The notes: generated by a model not told the origin, from the sequence alone. A DNA stretch of 64,000 nucleotides from Denitrovibrio acetiphilus DSM 12809 (GCF_000025725.1 NC_013943.1:3100001-3164000); one strand, 5' to 3'. Counted from the stretch's first letter, positions 52,828 through 62,264 are shown. Made by a program: numbers and translations.

Positions 52828-55359
52828 TTATTCTACGTCCAGTTTGCCTTTAAGGATGTTTCCGAGGCTGAATGTACTGTCATCAGACTGAGCGAGTTTT
52901 TTGAGGTATTCTTTAACCTCACGTTTCTCGGAGTCCTGCATGTATCTTCTGATCGAGAGGAGGATTTTCTTCTCTCTCGCATCATTGCGGAAAACAACAG
53001 CTTTGATAGTATCGCCTACAGCGAATTTATCTGTTGGGTCAACTTTTTCAACATCAAGTTCGTTATCAGGTATGAAACCGATGAGATCTCTTGGGAGTTC
53101 GACTTCAAGACCTTCTTTGGAGACAGCGAGTACTTTGACTTCTACAACTTTTCCGTTCGGCAGAAGTTTCCCTATCTCTCTCCATGGGTTTGTTTCAAGC
53201 TGTTTAACGCCGAGGCTGATTCTCTCTTTTTCTGCATCGATCTTGAGAACTTTTGCTTCAATTTCGTCCCCTTCTTTGTAAAGTTCGTCAAGGTTTTCAG
53301 GTTCGTCTGTCCAGCTTATGTCTTTCTTACGAATGAGACCGTCCAGAAATTCGCCGAAGTCAACGAAAATACCGAAATCTGTGATTGATTTGATAGTACC
53401 TTTGATGGCAGAGCCTTCAGGGTGTTTGGTTTTCAGTGTTACCCATGGGTTTTCCTGAATTGACTTAAGGGAGACAATAAGTTTTTTCTTTTCATCGTCG
53501 ATACCGATGATTTTACCTTCGACAGCGTCCTTAGGTTCGATAGCGATGCGTGCGTTTTTAAGCCATGAAATTTCTTCCAGAGGGATAAAGCCGTCTATAC
53601 CTTGCTCGATCTCCATTACAAAGCCTTTGTTTTTTCTGGCTACAACAGTACCTGCGACAGTTCCGCCTTCAGGATATTTGTCGTATGCGGAATCCCATGG
53701 GTCTTCCTGCATTTGTTTGAGTCCGACTTCGAGTTTTTCTTCTTCGAAATCGATGTTGAGGATTTTAACTTCGAGTTCGTCGCCCTCTTCGATGTATTGG
53801 TTAGGGTGTTTCACAACGCCCCATGCTATATTGTTTTTGCGGAGAAAGCCGTCAACAGCACCAAAGTTCATGAATGCACCGTAATGTTTGATGGTTTTGA
53901 CGGAACCTTTGAGGATTTGCCCCTCTTCTATCTGACTGAAGAATTCTTTCTTCTCTTTTTCTATGGACTGGATCATCTGAAGCTTTCTGGAAGCAAGAAA
54001 TGACCTCTGTTTTTTATTTGCTTTAAGAACTTTGACTTCATAAATGTTGCCCACATATTCTTGCGGCTCCATAGTGCTGTTTTTGAAGTCTATGTGGTTT
54101 TCAGGGATGAAACACTCGATTTCTCCGCACTTACCTGTGAAGCCTTTGTCCACAACAGAAGTAACTTTGATCTCTACCGGTGTTTCCTCTTCAAGCGCTT
54201 TTTCCACTTCGATCCAGTCTGCTTCTTTTTCGATAGCTTTTCTGGATAGCTTAACATAACCGCCGCCGCCTGCTATGCCGAGGAAGAGAACATCTACTTC
54301 GTCACCGACTTTGATAGTTATTTCGCCATCTTTCATGAATTCTGCGCTGGGCACAACACCTTCTGTTTTGAAGCCGATGTTAACGAGTACATCGTTTTCA
54401 TTTATTTGTGCCACTGTTCCCTGCACGATAGAGTTTTTCTCCGGCTGCTGGAAAGACTCCTCAAGCATAGCCTCGAAATCTTCCATCTGCATGTTGTCTC
54501 CATCGTTGTTGTTAATACTACTCATACTGACCTCTTTTAAAAATTCTATAACTTCTTCTACCAGATAACCGGGGGTACTGGCTCCAGCTGTGATGCCAAC
54601 CTTCCGGCAACCGTCGAATATTTCTTTTTTCAGTTCTTCTTTCGTTTCTATATGATGTGTGTTAGCACATATATTTTTACATATTTCATACAGACGGGTT
54701 GTGTTTCCACTGTTTCTCCCGCCGATTACAACCATGATATCAACTTTTTTAGCTAAATCAATAGCAGAAGCCTGTCTTAGGCTGGTGGCATTACAGATTG
54801 TATTTTTAATAATAAGCTTGTCACACTTAGTTTTAAGTATTTCTGCTATTTTGTCAAATGATTCCGAGTTTTGAGTTGTCTGAGCCACAAGAGCATAGCA
54901 GTTTTCGTCGGGCAGAACGCTTGCCTCCCCGACATCAGAGACGATAACATATCTGGAATCAATAAAGCTGACAATGCTTTTCACTTCCGGATGATTCTTC
55001 TCACCGTAGACAACAACGACAGCACCTTCGTTACCAAGTTTTTTTGCACTGTTCTGAGCTTTTTTTACAAAAGGGCAGGTGGCATCCACGACATTGACTT
55101 TACGGCTGGCAAGAGTGGCGTAGGTTTCTTTTGTAACACCGTGGGATCTGACCACGACTGTATTGTCTTCGTTGACCTCTTCAGGGTTATAGCACACTCC
55201 GATACCGTTTTCGGCAAATTTACTTACTATCTGCGGATTATGGATGATGGGCCCCAGGGTATAGACTCCGGTAAACTGTTTAGACGTGTCTTCAACGAGA
55301 CTGACTGCTCTTTCCACTCCGAAACAGAACCCGGCGTGGTCAGCTATGAAAATTTCCAC
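52828..55359 (-). CDS. ispH: Fusion of IspH (HMB-PP reductase) and ribosomal protein S1
   Basis: An 843-residue two-part protein. Residues 1-280 are 4-hydroxy-3-methylbut-2-enyl diphosphate reductase, the last MEP-pathway enzyme, with the three [4Fe-4S] cysteines in GFCFGV, VDATCPFV and NTICNAT, and the end GITAGASTPGYLVEEVI. The remainder holds six S1 domains (for example TVAQINENDVLVNIGFKTEGVVPSAEF and GTIKSITDFGIFVDFGEFLDGLIRKKDIS), the full S1 complement. I start at GTG 55359, behind AGGAG. Such fusions are known from Clostridia. No separate rpsA or ispH is seen in the window. Confidence 0.93.
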   Translation of the reverse strand: MEIFIADHAGFCFGVERAVSLVEDTSKQFTGVYTLGPIIHNPQIVSKFAENGIGVCYNPEEVNEDNTVVVRSHGVTKETYATLASRKVNVVDATCPFVKKAQNSAKKLGNEGAVVVVYGEKNHPEVKSIVSFIDSRYVIVSDVGEASVLPDENCYALVAQTTQNSESFDKIAEILKTKCDKLIIKNTICNATSLRQASAIDLAKKVDIMVVIGGRNSGNTTRLYEICKNICANTHHIETKEELKKEIFDGCRKVGITAGASTPGYLVEEVIEFLKEVSMSSINNNDGDNMQMEDFEAMLEESFQQPEKNSIVQGTVAQINENDVLVNIGFKTEGVVPSAEFMKDGEITIKVGDEVDVLFLGIAGGGGYVKLSRKAIEKEADWIEVEKALEEETPVEIKVTSVVDKGFTGKCGEIECFIPENHIDFKNSTMEPQEYVGNIYEVKVLKANKKQRSFLASRKLQMIQSIEKEKKEFFSQIEEGQILKGSVKTIKHYGAFMNFGAVDGFLRKNNIAWGVVKHPNQYIEEGDELEVKILNIDFEEEKLEVGLKQMQEDPWDSAYDKYPEGGTVAGTVVARKNKGFVMEIEQGIDGFIPLEEISWLKNARIAIEPKDAVEGKIIGIDDEKKKLIVSLKSIQENPWVTLKTKHPEGSAIKGTIKSITDFGIFVDFGEFLDGLIRKKDISWTDEPENLDELYKEGDEIEAKVLKIDAEKERISLGVKQLETNPWREIGKLLPNGKVVEVKVLAVSKEGLEVELPRDLIGFIPDNELDVEKVDPTDKFAVGDTIKAVVFRNDAREKKILLSIRRYMQDSEKREVKEYLKKLAQSDDSTFSLGNILKGKLDVE

Positions 55360-55540
55360 TATTGCTCCTGCCATAAAAATATGGGCAACCGAATTGTTTT
55401 AGAAGAGATTATGTGACATAATTTCCACCGCCCCTCTTCAGGCAGGACTATTCACCTGCGTTCAGGCATAAAGTTTCCGCAGAGCATAAAACAGCACTGC
55501 TGTAACTTAAAGCAATCAGAACCTGAGCGGTTAGAACAAA

Positions 55541-56188
55541 TCAGTTAGTTGTCTTAGCGGCTATTATTGATATAACTTCTTCTATTGTCAAGTGGGTTGT
55601 GTCGATTTCAATGGCATCGTCAGCTTTTTTGAGGGGTGCGTGCTCTCTTTCGGAGTCCTTGCGGTCTCTTTCGTCTATTTCACGCACAAGTTCATTTATG
55701 CTCATTTCGATACCTTGCGCTTCATAATCTTTCATCCTGCGTTTTGCACGTTCGAGAGAAGAAGCAGAGAGGTAAAATTTATAATCAGCATTGGGAAAGA
55801 CGCAGGTTCCTATGTCTCTGCCGTCCATAATAACGGAATCTGTTTCTGACATTTGCCGGAGCTGGTTTGTGACGGCTTCTCTTATCTCCGGCATGGCGGC
55901 GACGCTGCTTACAGCTTCCGCAACCTGCGGTGTACGGATCTTTCCGCTTACATTTTCTGTTTTGTCATTTATGGTGAGGTTAAGGGAGCCGTCTTTGCTG
56001 AACGCCATTTTCGCATTGCGCACAGTTCGGATCAGCTCTTCATCTGACATCTTATGTGTCAGTTTTATGTATGCACAGGTTCTGTAGAGAGCACCGGAAT
56101 CAAGGAAAGTAATGCCGAGTCTTTTGGCTACTTCTTTGCTGACTGTGCTTTTTCCGCTTCCTGCGGGGCCGTCCACTGCGATTATCAT
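55541..56188 (-). CDS. cmk: Cytidylate kinase
   Basis: Phosphorylates CMP and dCMP to the diphosphates. DGPAGSGKSTVSKEVAKRLGITFLDSGALYRT is the P-loop and substrate start, and MDGRDIGTCVFPNADYKFYLSAS the second signature. Length 215 is normal. It starts at the base after the aroA stop. cmk beside aroA and rpsA is a common arrangement. About 180 bases separate it from the ispH-S1 fusion, with no clear gene. Confidence 0.96.
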   Translation of the reverse strand: MIIAVDGPAGSGKSTVSKEVAKRLGITFLDSGALYRTCAYIKLTHKMSDEELIRTVRNAKMAFSKDGSLNLTINDKTENVSGKIRTPQVAEAVSSVAAMPEIREAVTNQLRQMSETDSVIMDGRDIGTCVFPNADYKFYLSASSLERAKRRMKDYEAQGIEMSINELVREIDERDRKDSEREHAPLKKADDAIEIDTTHLTIEEVISIIAAKTTN

Positions 56189-57469
56189 TTACTGCTCCAG
56201 GCTTTCAAATGTTTCTATGAAGGTCGGGAATGATACATCCACACACTGCATATCGTCAACAGTGATGTTCCCGCCAAATCTTTTCGCAAGCATGATTGCT
56301 ATCATAGCCATTCTGTGGTCATCGAAAGCCTTAAGCTCTGCTTTGTCATTTACTGATTTGATAGGGTAAACTTTCATGCCGTCTTCGTATTCTTCAACCT
56401 CTGCGCCAAGCTGGCGAAGGTTGTATAATGTTGCCTCTATCCTGTCTGACTCCTTAACGCGGAGTTCTTTTGCATTTCTTATCGTAACCGGAGAGTTAGC
56501 GAACAGTCCGAGCGTTGCCACCATAGGCAGTTCGTCTATCATATTTGCGACTATGTCGCCGTCTATGGTGCATCCTTCAAAGGACTGGGATTTGATGCAG
56601 ATATCGCCGAGTTTCTCTGCCCCGCCACGTTCACTGTCTATTTCGTATTTTACACCCATTTGTGTGAGAACATTCAGCATCCCGCTCCTTGTAGGGTTAA
56701 GACCGACATTTTCAAGTATCAGCTCAGAGTTGTCGAACATTAAAGTTCCACCTAGGAAAAAAGCAGCGGATGAAAAATCTCCAGGAACGACGACATCAAT
56801 GCTGCGAAGGTCAGCAGCCCCTTCAACAGATATCTTAAGACCATCAACAGTAAGATTTGCACCGAGTGCAGAGAGCATTATTTCTGTATGGTTTCTGGTG
56901 ACAGCCTTCTCCGTATATGTTGTAACCCCTTCTGTCTGCACACCAGCAAGCAGGATTGCACTTTTTACCTGTGCACTTTTTGTTGAGGCTGTAAGTTCAA
57001 CAGGGTTTGTTACAGACGGGAGGATAGTGAGGGGGAGTTTGCTCCCGTTGTCTCTGGCCGCAAATTTCGCACCCATCTCTGTCAGGGGGAGTATGACCCT
57101 GTCCATGGGGCGTTTACGCATAGAGTTGTCTCCGGTGAGCACGTAATATTTATTAGTAGGGGCGAAAACACCAGTGAGGAGTCTCGCTGAGGTACCGGAG
57201 TTCATACAGTCGATAACATCTGACGGTTCTTTGAAATTCTGATATCCGTCTGATGTAATTACGAAACCATTAACAGTCTCTTCGAACTGAACTCCGACAG
57301 CCCGCATGGCAGCCATTGTTGCTTTCGTGTCTGCTGAAAGAAGCGGATCTATGACGCGCCCACGCCCTTTTGCCATGGAGAGGAGCATGAACGATCTGTG
57401 ACTGATGGATTTATCAGAAGGGACTCTGACAGTCCCCTTTATGCTTTTAACTTTTTTAAATTTCTTCAT
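56189..57469 (-). CDS. aroA: 3-phosphoshikimate 1-carboxyvinyltransferase (EPSP synthase)
   Basis: Adds enolpyruvyl to shikimate-3-phosphate, step six of the shikimate pathway. The signatures are the SDKSISHR start (KGTVRVPSDKSISHRSFML), DCMNSGTSARLLTGVFA, and RVKESDRIEATLYNLRQLGAEVEE. Length 426 is typical. Its start overlaps the tyrA stop by four bases. Confidence 0.97.
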   Translation of the reverse strand: MKKFKKVKSIKGTVRVPSDKSISHRSFMLLSMAKGRGRVIDPLLSADTKATMAAMRAVGVQFEETVNGFVITSDGYQNFKEPSDVIDCMNSGTSARLLTGVFAPTNKYYVLTGDNSMRKRPMDRVILPLTEMGAKFAARDNGSKLPLTILPSVTNPVELTASTKSAQVKSAILLAGVQTEGVTTYTEKAVTRNHTEIMLSALGANLTVDGLKISVEGAADLRSIDVVVPGDFSSAAFFLGGTLMFDNSELILENVGLNPTRSGMLNVLTQMGVKYEIDSERGGAEKLGDICIKSQSFEGCTIDGDIVANMIDELPMVATLGLFANSPVTIRNAKELRVKESDRIEATLYNLRQLGAEVEEYEDGMKVYPIKSVNDKAELKAFDDHRMAMIAIMLAKRFGGNITVDDMQCVDVSFPTFIETFESLEQ

Positions 57470-58293
57470 GAAAGTCTTCTCCTGAGTTCTGCTGCATGCT
57501 CTATCATCTGGTACATTGCTTTTTCGTCCGAGTTCTGTATGGCATTTTTCCAGCGTTCCATCTCTGCAATGTAGCTGTCTATGAGATCGATCATGTTTTT
57601 GTCGTTTTCAAGAAAGATGTCTGTCCACATCCTCGGGTCGCTTGCGGCTATCCGTGAGAAATCCTTAAAACCAGCGCCGGTATAGTTGAGAGCGTCTATG
57701 TCTACAGCGGAGACTGTCTGAACCATAGCGAAGGCTGTTATGTGAGGCAGATGGCTCACCAGACCAAATGTTCTGTCGTGTTGTTCCGGTTCCATTATGG
57801 TTACTTTCATTCCGGCAGCTTCATGAAGTTCCCGCAGAGCCTGCGTGTCGAACTCCGGTGAAAGAGGTGTTAATATGTGGTATGCACCTTTGAAAAGTCC
57901 GGCTTCTGCGTTAGTAAAACCAGACACCTCTTTGCCTGCGATCGGGTGACCTCCGCAGAAGGTTATTCCCGCCTGTTTTGCTGCACCTGCGACATCAGCT
58001 TTGGTGCTGCTGGCATCGGTAACGGGCTTTGTGAACTTTCTTCTGCCAAGTTCTGTTATAAACTCACATGCCGACCTAACAGGCAGGCATATGTATAGCA
58101 GGTCGAAATCCAGAGACAAGAGCTCGTCTATATCGTCTGTGGCATATTCGAAAAGCCCGGTTTTAACAGCCTTTGCGAGAGTGTCAGTATTCAGGTCATA
58201 TGCAGAGAGCTTGACGCCTCTTTCGGCGAAAGAGAGGGCGAGTGAACCGCCTATCAGTCCCAGCCCTGCAAATGCTATATGTTTGAACATCAT
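57466..58293 (-). CDS. tyrA: Prephenate dehydrogenase (TyrA type)
   Basis: Oxidatively decarboxylates prephenate towards tyrosine. An NAD-binding start IAFAGLGLIGGSLALSF, HPIAGKEVSGFTNAEAGLFKGAYHILTP, and the catalytic His in LVSHLPHITAFAM. At 275 residues it is the short form without an ACT domain, so feedback control must lie elsewhere. Overlaps aroF by four bases upstream and aroA by four downstream. Confidence 0.95.
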   Translation of the reverse strand: MMFKHIAFAGLGLIGGSLALSFAERGVKLSAYDLNTDTLAKAVKTGLFEYATDDIDELLSLDFDLLYICLPVRSACEFITELGRRKFTKPVTDASSTKADVAGAAKQAGITFCGGHPIAGKEVSGFTNAEAGLFKGAYHILTPLSPEFDTQALRELHEAAGMKVTIMEPEQHDRTFGLVSHLPHITAFAMVQTVSAVDIDALNYTGAGFKDFSRIAASDPRMWTDIFLENDKNMIDLIDSYIAEMERWKNAIQNSDEKAMYQMIEHAAELRRRLS

Positions 58294-59309
58294 TTGTTCA
58301 GAGTCTTACCTATGGTTTGTGCGATAATGTCTATACGCTTCATAAGGATGTCGAAATCATCAGGAAGTATGGACTGATCACCGTCACTCATAGCCTCTTC
58401 GGGGCAGTTGTGTACTTCTACGATAATACCGTCAGCGCCAGCGGCAACAGCCGCCTGTGACATCGGCAGAATACAGTCTCTGCGTCCTGTGCCGTGGCTT
58501 GGGTCTGCAACTACTGGGAGGTGGGTCAGGCTTTTCAGAACAGGTATGGCGGACAGGTCGAGAGTGTTTCTTGTCTCTGTCTCGAATGTTCTGATACCCC
58601 TTTCACAAAGTATAATTTCGTTATTTCCGCCTGCTGCCACATACTCAGCAGCCATAAGCAGTTCTTTCATTGTGGCGCAGAGTCCGCGTTTCAGCATGAC
58701 AGGTTTTCTGAGTTCGCCAAGATCACGCAGAAGTCTGAAGTTCTGCATGTTTCTTGCACCTATCTGTATAATGTCGGTGTATTTACATATAAGGTCTATG
58801 TCTCTCGGATCCATAAGCTCAGTTATGACGAGCATTCCGTGAGCATCAGCAGCCTCACGCAGATATTTAAGCCCTTCTTCTCCGAGTCCCTGAAAGGCGT
58901 ATGGAGATGTTCTAGGTTTGAAAGCTCCGCCGCGGAGTATCTTTGCTCCCGCTTTGCTGGCACGCCCTGCTATTTCAAATAACATGTCCCGACCTTCAAC
59001 AGAGCACGGACCAGCCATTACTACAACGTTACCACCGCCCAGTTTGATGCCTTTGACATCTATTACTGTGTCTTCCTTGCGGAAGTCTTTACTCACGAGC
59101 TTATAAGGTTTGACGATAGGGACGACCTTTTCCACGCCGGGGAAAGATGATAGTGGCTTGTCTCGCAGAGTTGATTCGTCACCGATAGCGCCCATGATAG
59201 TTGTTTCCACACCCTCAGACAGGTGTACTTTAAAACCATAGCTCTCCAGTTTTTTCTGGACGTTTGCGATATTTTCTTTCTCTGTACCTTTTTTAAATAC
59301 AATAATCAT
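58290..59309 (-). CDS. aroF: DAHP synthase (type I-beta, with N-terminal regulatory domain)
   Basis: First enzyme of the shikimate pathway, joining phosphoenolpyruvate and erythrose-4-phosphate. Residues 1-70 are a small ferredoxin-like domain (MIIVFKKGTEKENIANVQKKLESYGFKV) often binding aromatic amino acids; the barrel starts at VVMAGPCSVEGRDMLFEIA, with GAKILRGGAFKPRTSPYAFQG, VMLKRGLCATMKELLMAAEY and VADPSHGTGRRD. Length 339 is as for the Thermotoga-type enzyme. 48 bases separate it from hisC. Confidence 0.95.
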   Translation of the reverse strand: MIIVFKKGTEKENIANVQKKLESYGFKVHLSEGVETTIMGAIGDESTLRDKPLSSFPGVEKVVPIVKPYKLVSKDFRKEDTVIDVKGIKLGGGNVVVMAGPCSVEGRDMLFEIAGRASKAGAKILRGGAFKPRTSPYAFQGLGEEGLKYLREAADAHGMLVITELMDPRDIDLICKYTDIIQIGARNMQNFRLLRDLGELRKPVMLKRGLCATMKELLMAAEYVAAGGNNEIILCERGIRTFETETRNTLDLSAIPVLKSLTHLPVVADPSHGTGRRDCILPMSQAAVAAGADGIIVEVHNCPEEAMSDGDQSILPDDFDILMKRIDIIAQTIGKTLNK

Positions 59310-59357
59310 TTAGTGATCCTTAAATTGCCCGCCTGAAAAAGCAGGATTCTGATGCCC

Positions 59358-60449
59358 TTAGAGGACTTCTTTCAGTTTTTCAATAAATATTGCGTTCTCT
59401 TCCATTGTTCCGATTGAAACACGGATCCACTCAGCGAGTCCTGAGCCGAAGAAACGTACAATTACTCCCTGTTTAAGAAGGTTGTCAAATACCTTTTCGC
59501 CGTTGCCGACATTAACAAGGATGAAATTTGCCTGAGTAGGCACATACTTAAGACCGAGCTTTTCGAATTCGCTGTAGAGGAATTCTTTTCCTCTCTGGTT
59601 TTCTGCAAGAACAGCTTTCAGGTGAGTTTGGTCTTTTATAGCAGCTTCGGCAGCGACCTGCGCAGCCATATTAGTATTAAAAGGCTGGCGAACACGGTTC
59701 ATCATGTCGATAGCCTCTTCACAGGCTATTACAAACCCTGCACGCAGAGCTGCCAGCCCGTATGCTTTGGAGAATGTTCTCATGAGGAACATGTTTTTAT
59801 ATTTGTCCAGCATCTTCAGAGTGTCAGGGAAATCAGGTGCATCGGCGTATTCGATATATGCCTCATCCATGACAACTATTACATCCTCAGGAACTTTCTG
59901 CATAAATGCCTCAAGCTCTTCCGCAGTGAAATATTCGCCTGTGGGGTTGTTAGGATTAGCGAGGAATACCATGCGTGTTTTATCAGTTATGGCGTTAGCC
60001 AGAGCCTCAAAGTCGCATTTGAATGCATCATTAACAGGAACCCATTTGCAGGATTTACCCGCTGCCTGGGATATTATCCCATAGACAGAGAAAGATGGCG
60101 AAGGGCTGAGAACACATTCGTCTTCTGCTAGAAATGTGCGTATAGCAAGTTCTATTATTTCGTTAGAGCCTGTGCCGAAAAGGAGTCTGTCGCCGGATAT
60201 GCCGTAGTGCTCGGAAACAGCTTTACGAAGATAAAATGCGTCACCCAGAGGGTATCTGGATATCTCCGGCATAAATTCGTTAAGCGCTGCGATAACCTTT
60301 GGCGAACAGCCGAGAGGGTTTTCGTTGGATGCGAGTTTTACAGAGTTCGTAACTCCCAGTTCACGTTCCAGCTCTTTTACCGGTTTACCTGGTTTGTAAG
60401 GTGTCAACGCTGAAATACTTTGACCTGCGAGTTTAGAGTAATCTATCAT
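59358..60449 (-). CDS. hisC: Histidinol-phosphate/aromatic aminotransferase
   Basis: A 363-residue PLP aminotransferase: KLASNENPLGCSPK at the start, VFLANPNNPTGEYF, and Lys228 in RTFSKAYGLAALRAGF as the cofactor anchor. It is HisC-like in sequence, but stands in an aromatic operon between pheA and aroF, so transamination of prephenate, phenylpyruvate or 4-hydroxyphenylpyruvate is likely, perhaps besides histidinol phosphate. Its start overlaps the pheA stop by four bases. Confidence 0.93.
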   Translation of the reverse strand: MIDYSKLAGQSISALTPYKPGKPVKELERELGVTNSVKLASNENPLGCSPKVIAALNEFMPEISRYPLGDAFYLRKAVSEHYGISGDRLLFGTGSNEIIELAIRTFLAEDECVLSPSPSFSVYGIISQAAGKSCKWVPVNDAFKCDFEALANAITDKTRMVFLANPNNPTGEYFTAEELEAFMQKVPEDVIVVMDEAYIEYADAPDFPDTLKMLDKYKNMFLMRTFSKAYGLAALRAGFVIACEEAIDMMNRVRQPFNTNMAAQVAAEAAIKDQTHLKAVLAENQRGKEFLYSEFEKLGLKYVPTQANFILVNVGNGEKVFDNLLKQGVIVRFFGSGLAEWIRVSIGTMEENAIFIEKLKEVL

Positions 60450-61516
60450 TTTTCCCCCTTAGGATATGAACCGAGAACTTTAACAAATGCAGTATGCTCT
60501 ATCAGTTCGTTCAGGGCTTCTGCAATCGGTTCGTCGTCTTTATGTCCGTCCAGATCAACGAAAAACACGTATTCCCACGCTTTTTGACGTGATGGACGGG
60601 ATTCTATTTTAGTCATATTAATATTTTTTCTGGCAAATATAGAAAGAACTTCGTAAAGAGAGCCGGCTTTATGGGCGGCAGCAAATACTATAGATGTTTT
60701 GTCGTTGCCGGTGGGAAGAGGTTCAAAGTCTCCTATAATAAGGAAACGTGTGTAATTGCTGGAGTTGTCCTCTATGCTTCTTTCCACAAAGCGCAGCGAG
60801 TATTTAAGCACTGCCATTTCGCTTGCGATAGCTGCCGTAGAATCGTCACGGGATGCCATCTCTGCTGCTTTTGCAGTGGATTCAACCTCTTGGACAGGGA
60901 TGTTCGGGCAGTTTTCTGCAAGCCATTTCCGACACTGACCAATGGCCTGAATATGGGAGTATATGTGTTTGATATCCCCAATGTCGCCGGATCTGTTCAT
61001 CAGGTTATGTGTGACTTCAAGGAATATCTCACCGCTTATTTTTAGGTGGCTGGTTACAAAGGTGTCCAGCGTGTGGTTTACCACCCCTTCCAGCGAGTTC
61101 TCCACAGGGACTATCCCAAACCCCATGCGACCCCTTTCCACATTATCGAAAACTTCTGGAATAGTACGCACAGGCACAAGCTCTGCGGAAAGTCCGAATT
61201 GTTTCAACGCTGCTAGGTTTGTGAAGGTTCCCTCAGGACCGAGGTAGCCGACCTTTTGCACTTCCTCAAGAGAGAGGGAGGCGGATATTATTTCGCGAAA
61301 GACAGCCTTAAGTGCATCATTTGGGAAGGGACCGCTATTTATGCTTGTAAGTCTTTCGAATATCTTTTTCTCTCTGGATGGCACATAAAGAGGAGCACCT
61401 TCGGCTTTTTTTATTTCGCCGATGGACATAGCCTCTTTTGCACGCTTGTTGAGGAGTTCCAGTATCTCTTTGTCGATGGTATCGATATTTATTCTGTGAG
61501 TATCTAGTTCTTTCAT
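60446..61516 (-). CDS. pheA: Bifunctional chorismate mutase/prephenate dehydratase
   Basis: Residues 1-85 form the chorismate mutase helices (NIDTIDKEILELLNKRAKEAMSIGEIKK), residues 95-275 the prephenate dehydratase (VGYLGPEGTFTNLAALKQFG), and the end an ACT domain with HKAGSLYEVLSIF and KIESRPSRQKAWEYVFFVDLDGH for phenylalanine feedback. I place the start at ATG 61516, where the mutase homology begins; the frame continues another 12 codons upstream to a TTG. No good ribosome binding site is visible at either. First gene of the aromatic operon. Confidence 0.93.
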   Translation of the reverse strand: MKELDTHRINIDTIDKEILELLNKRAKEAMSIGEIKKAEGAPLYVPSREKKIFERLTSINSGPFPNDALKAVFREIISASLSLEEVQKVGYLGPEGTFTNLAALKQFGLSAELVPVRTIPEVFDNVERGRMGFGIVPVENSLEGVVNHTLDTFVTSHLKISGEIFLEVTHNLMNRSGDIGDIKHIYSHIQAIGQCRKWLAENCPNIPVQEVESTAKAAEMASRDDSTAAIASEMAVLKYSLRFVERSIEDNSSNYTRFLIIGDFEPLPTGNDKTSIVFAAAHKAGSLYEVLSIFARKNINMTKIESRPSRQKAWEYVFFVDLDGHKDDEPIAEALNELIEHTAFVKVLGSYPKGEK

Positions 61517-61604
61517 GAACGATAAGATATCAAAGAAATCACCCACTGGCAAGCAGTACAGTTGCTCTCCAGCGAAAAAAGTTTAATGTCACATCGATTC
61601 GATA

Positions 61605-61610
61605 ATTATA
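61605..61610 (-). promoter_or_regulatory. -10 element of the likely pheA operon promoter
   Basis: Perfect TATAAT on the minus strand. The -35 region 17 bases further up reads TTATAG, which is weak. Transcription would begin near 61598, about 80 bases ahead of pheA. Confidence 0.4.
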
Positions 61611-61740
61611 TTAGATTTAGTTTATGTCTATAACTAAAGGTGCAGTTTATTAGGGTGAGATTCTATCCGTAATAAGGCATAAGCAGCTTTTGTCAGAGGT
61701 GTTGTTTTATGCATTACAGAAAAAAATTATCCACTGCATG

Positions 61741-61769
61741 TTGACATTATTTAAGAAGATAATTATAAT
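61741..61769 (+). promoter_or_regulatory. Perfect consensus sigma-70 promoter for the small paralogue pair
   Basis: TTGACA (61741-61746), exactly 17 bases, TATAAT (61764-61769): twelve of twelve consensus bases. Transcription would start near 61776, leaving about 20 nt before the ATG with GAGG at 61784-61787 as binding site. Confidence 0.85.
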
Positions 61770-61795
61770 CCTATTATCAGGCTGAGGTTGGTTTT

Positions 61796-62029
61796 ATGAG
61801 AGACAAAGCACTGGCAATGCTCAAGAGAAAGATTTATCTGGCAGACATATGCGATGAGCTCACCTGCGAAGAAGAGGCTGAGCTTGCAGAGCTGGACAAA
61901 GATTTTGAAAATATAAAATCCGCCCTTAACGAAGACGACAAGAATTGGCTCTATGATGGATTTGCAGTCTGGTATGACAAATTTATGGACATGGAAACAA
62001 AGATGTTCATAAAACCGAGAGGAGGCTGA
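61796..62029 (+). CDS. Small acidic protein of unknown function, paralogue 1
   Basis: A 77-residue protein, not recognised. It starts MRDKALAMLKRKIY and ends WLYDGFAVWYDKFMDMETKMFIKPRGG, and is related to the next gene over its whole length. Charged helices with two aromatic clusters near the C-terminus (NWLYDGFAVWY) and no signal peptide or membrane helix. It may be cytoplasmic and highly expressed. GAGG binding site eight bases ahead. Confidence 0.75.
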   Translation: MRDKALAMLKRKIYLADICDELTCEEEAELAELDKDFENIKSALNEDDKNWLYDGFAVWYDKFMDMETKMFIKPRGG

Positions 62030-62030
62030 T

Positions 62031-62264
62031 ATGAAAGAGAAAGCTCTTGAAATGCGAAAGGAAATACTCCCCATGAAAGATGTTTATGAACAGCTTACAC
62101 TTGACGAAAGAGAAGAGCTTGCGCTGAAACAGGAAGAGCACGACAAGCTTTATGCCCGGCTCTCCGATGCTGATAAAAGCTGGTATGAAGACAACTTTGC
62201 AGCTTGGTATACAAGGTATCTTGAGGTAGAAACCAAGATATTCATTAAACCCTGCGAAGGCTAA
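62031..62264 (+). CDS. Small acidic protein of unknown function, paralogue 2
   Basis: A 77-residue protein with the same length and pattern as its neighbour: MKEKALEMRKEIL at the start, SWYEDNFAAWYTRYLEVETKIFIKPCEG at the end. Shared positions include W-Y-x2-x-F-A-x-W-Y, ETK-FIKP and the run of acidic residues in the middle (TLDEREELALKQEEHDKLY). AGGAGG stands before its ATG. A tandem duplication is the simplest explanation. Confidence 0.75.
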   Translation: MKEKALEMRKEILPMKDVYEQLTLDEREELALKQEEHDKLYARLSDADKSWYEDNFAAWYTRYLEVETKIFIKPCEG

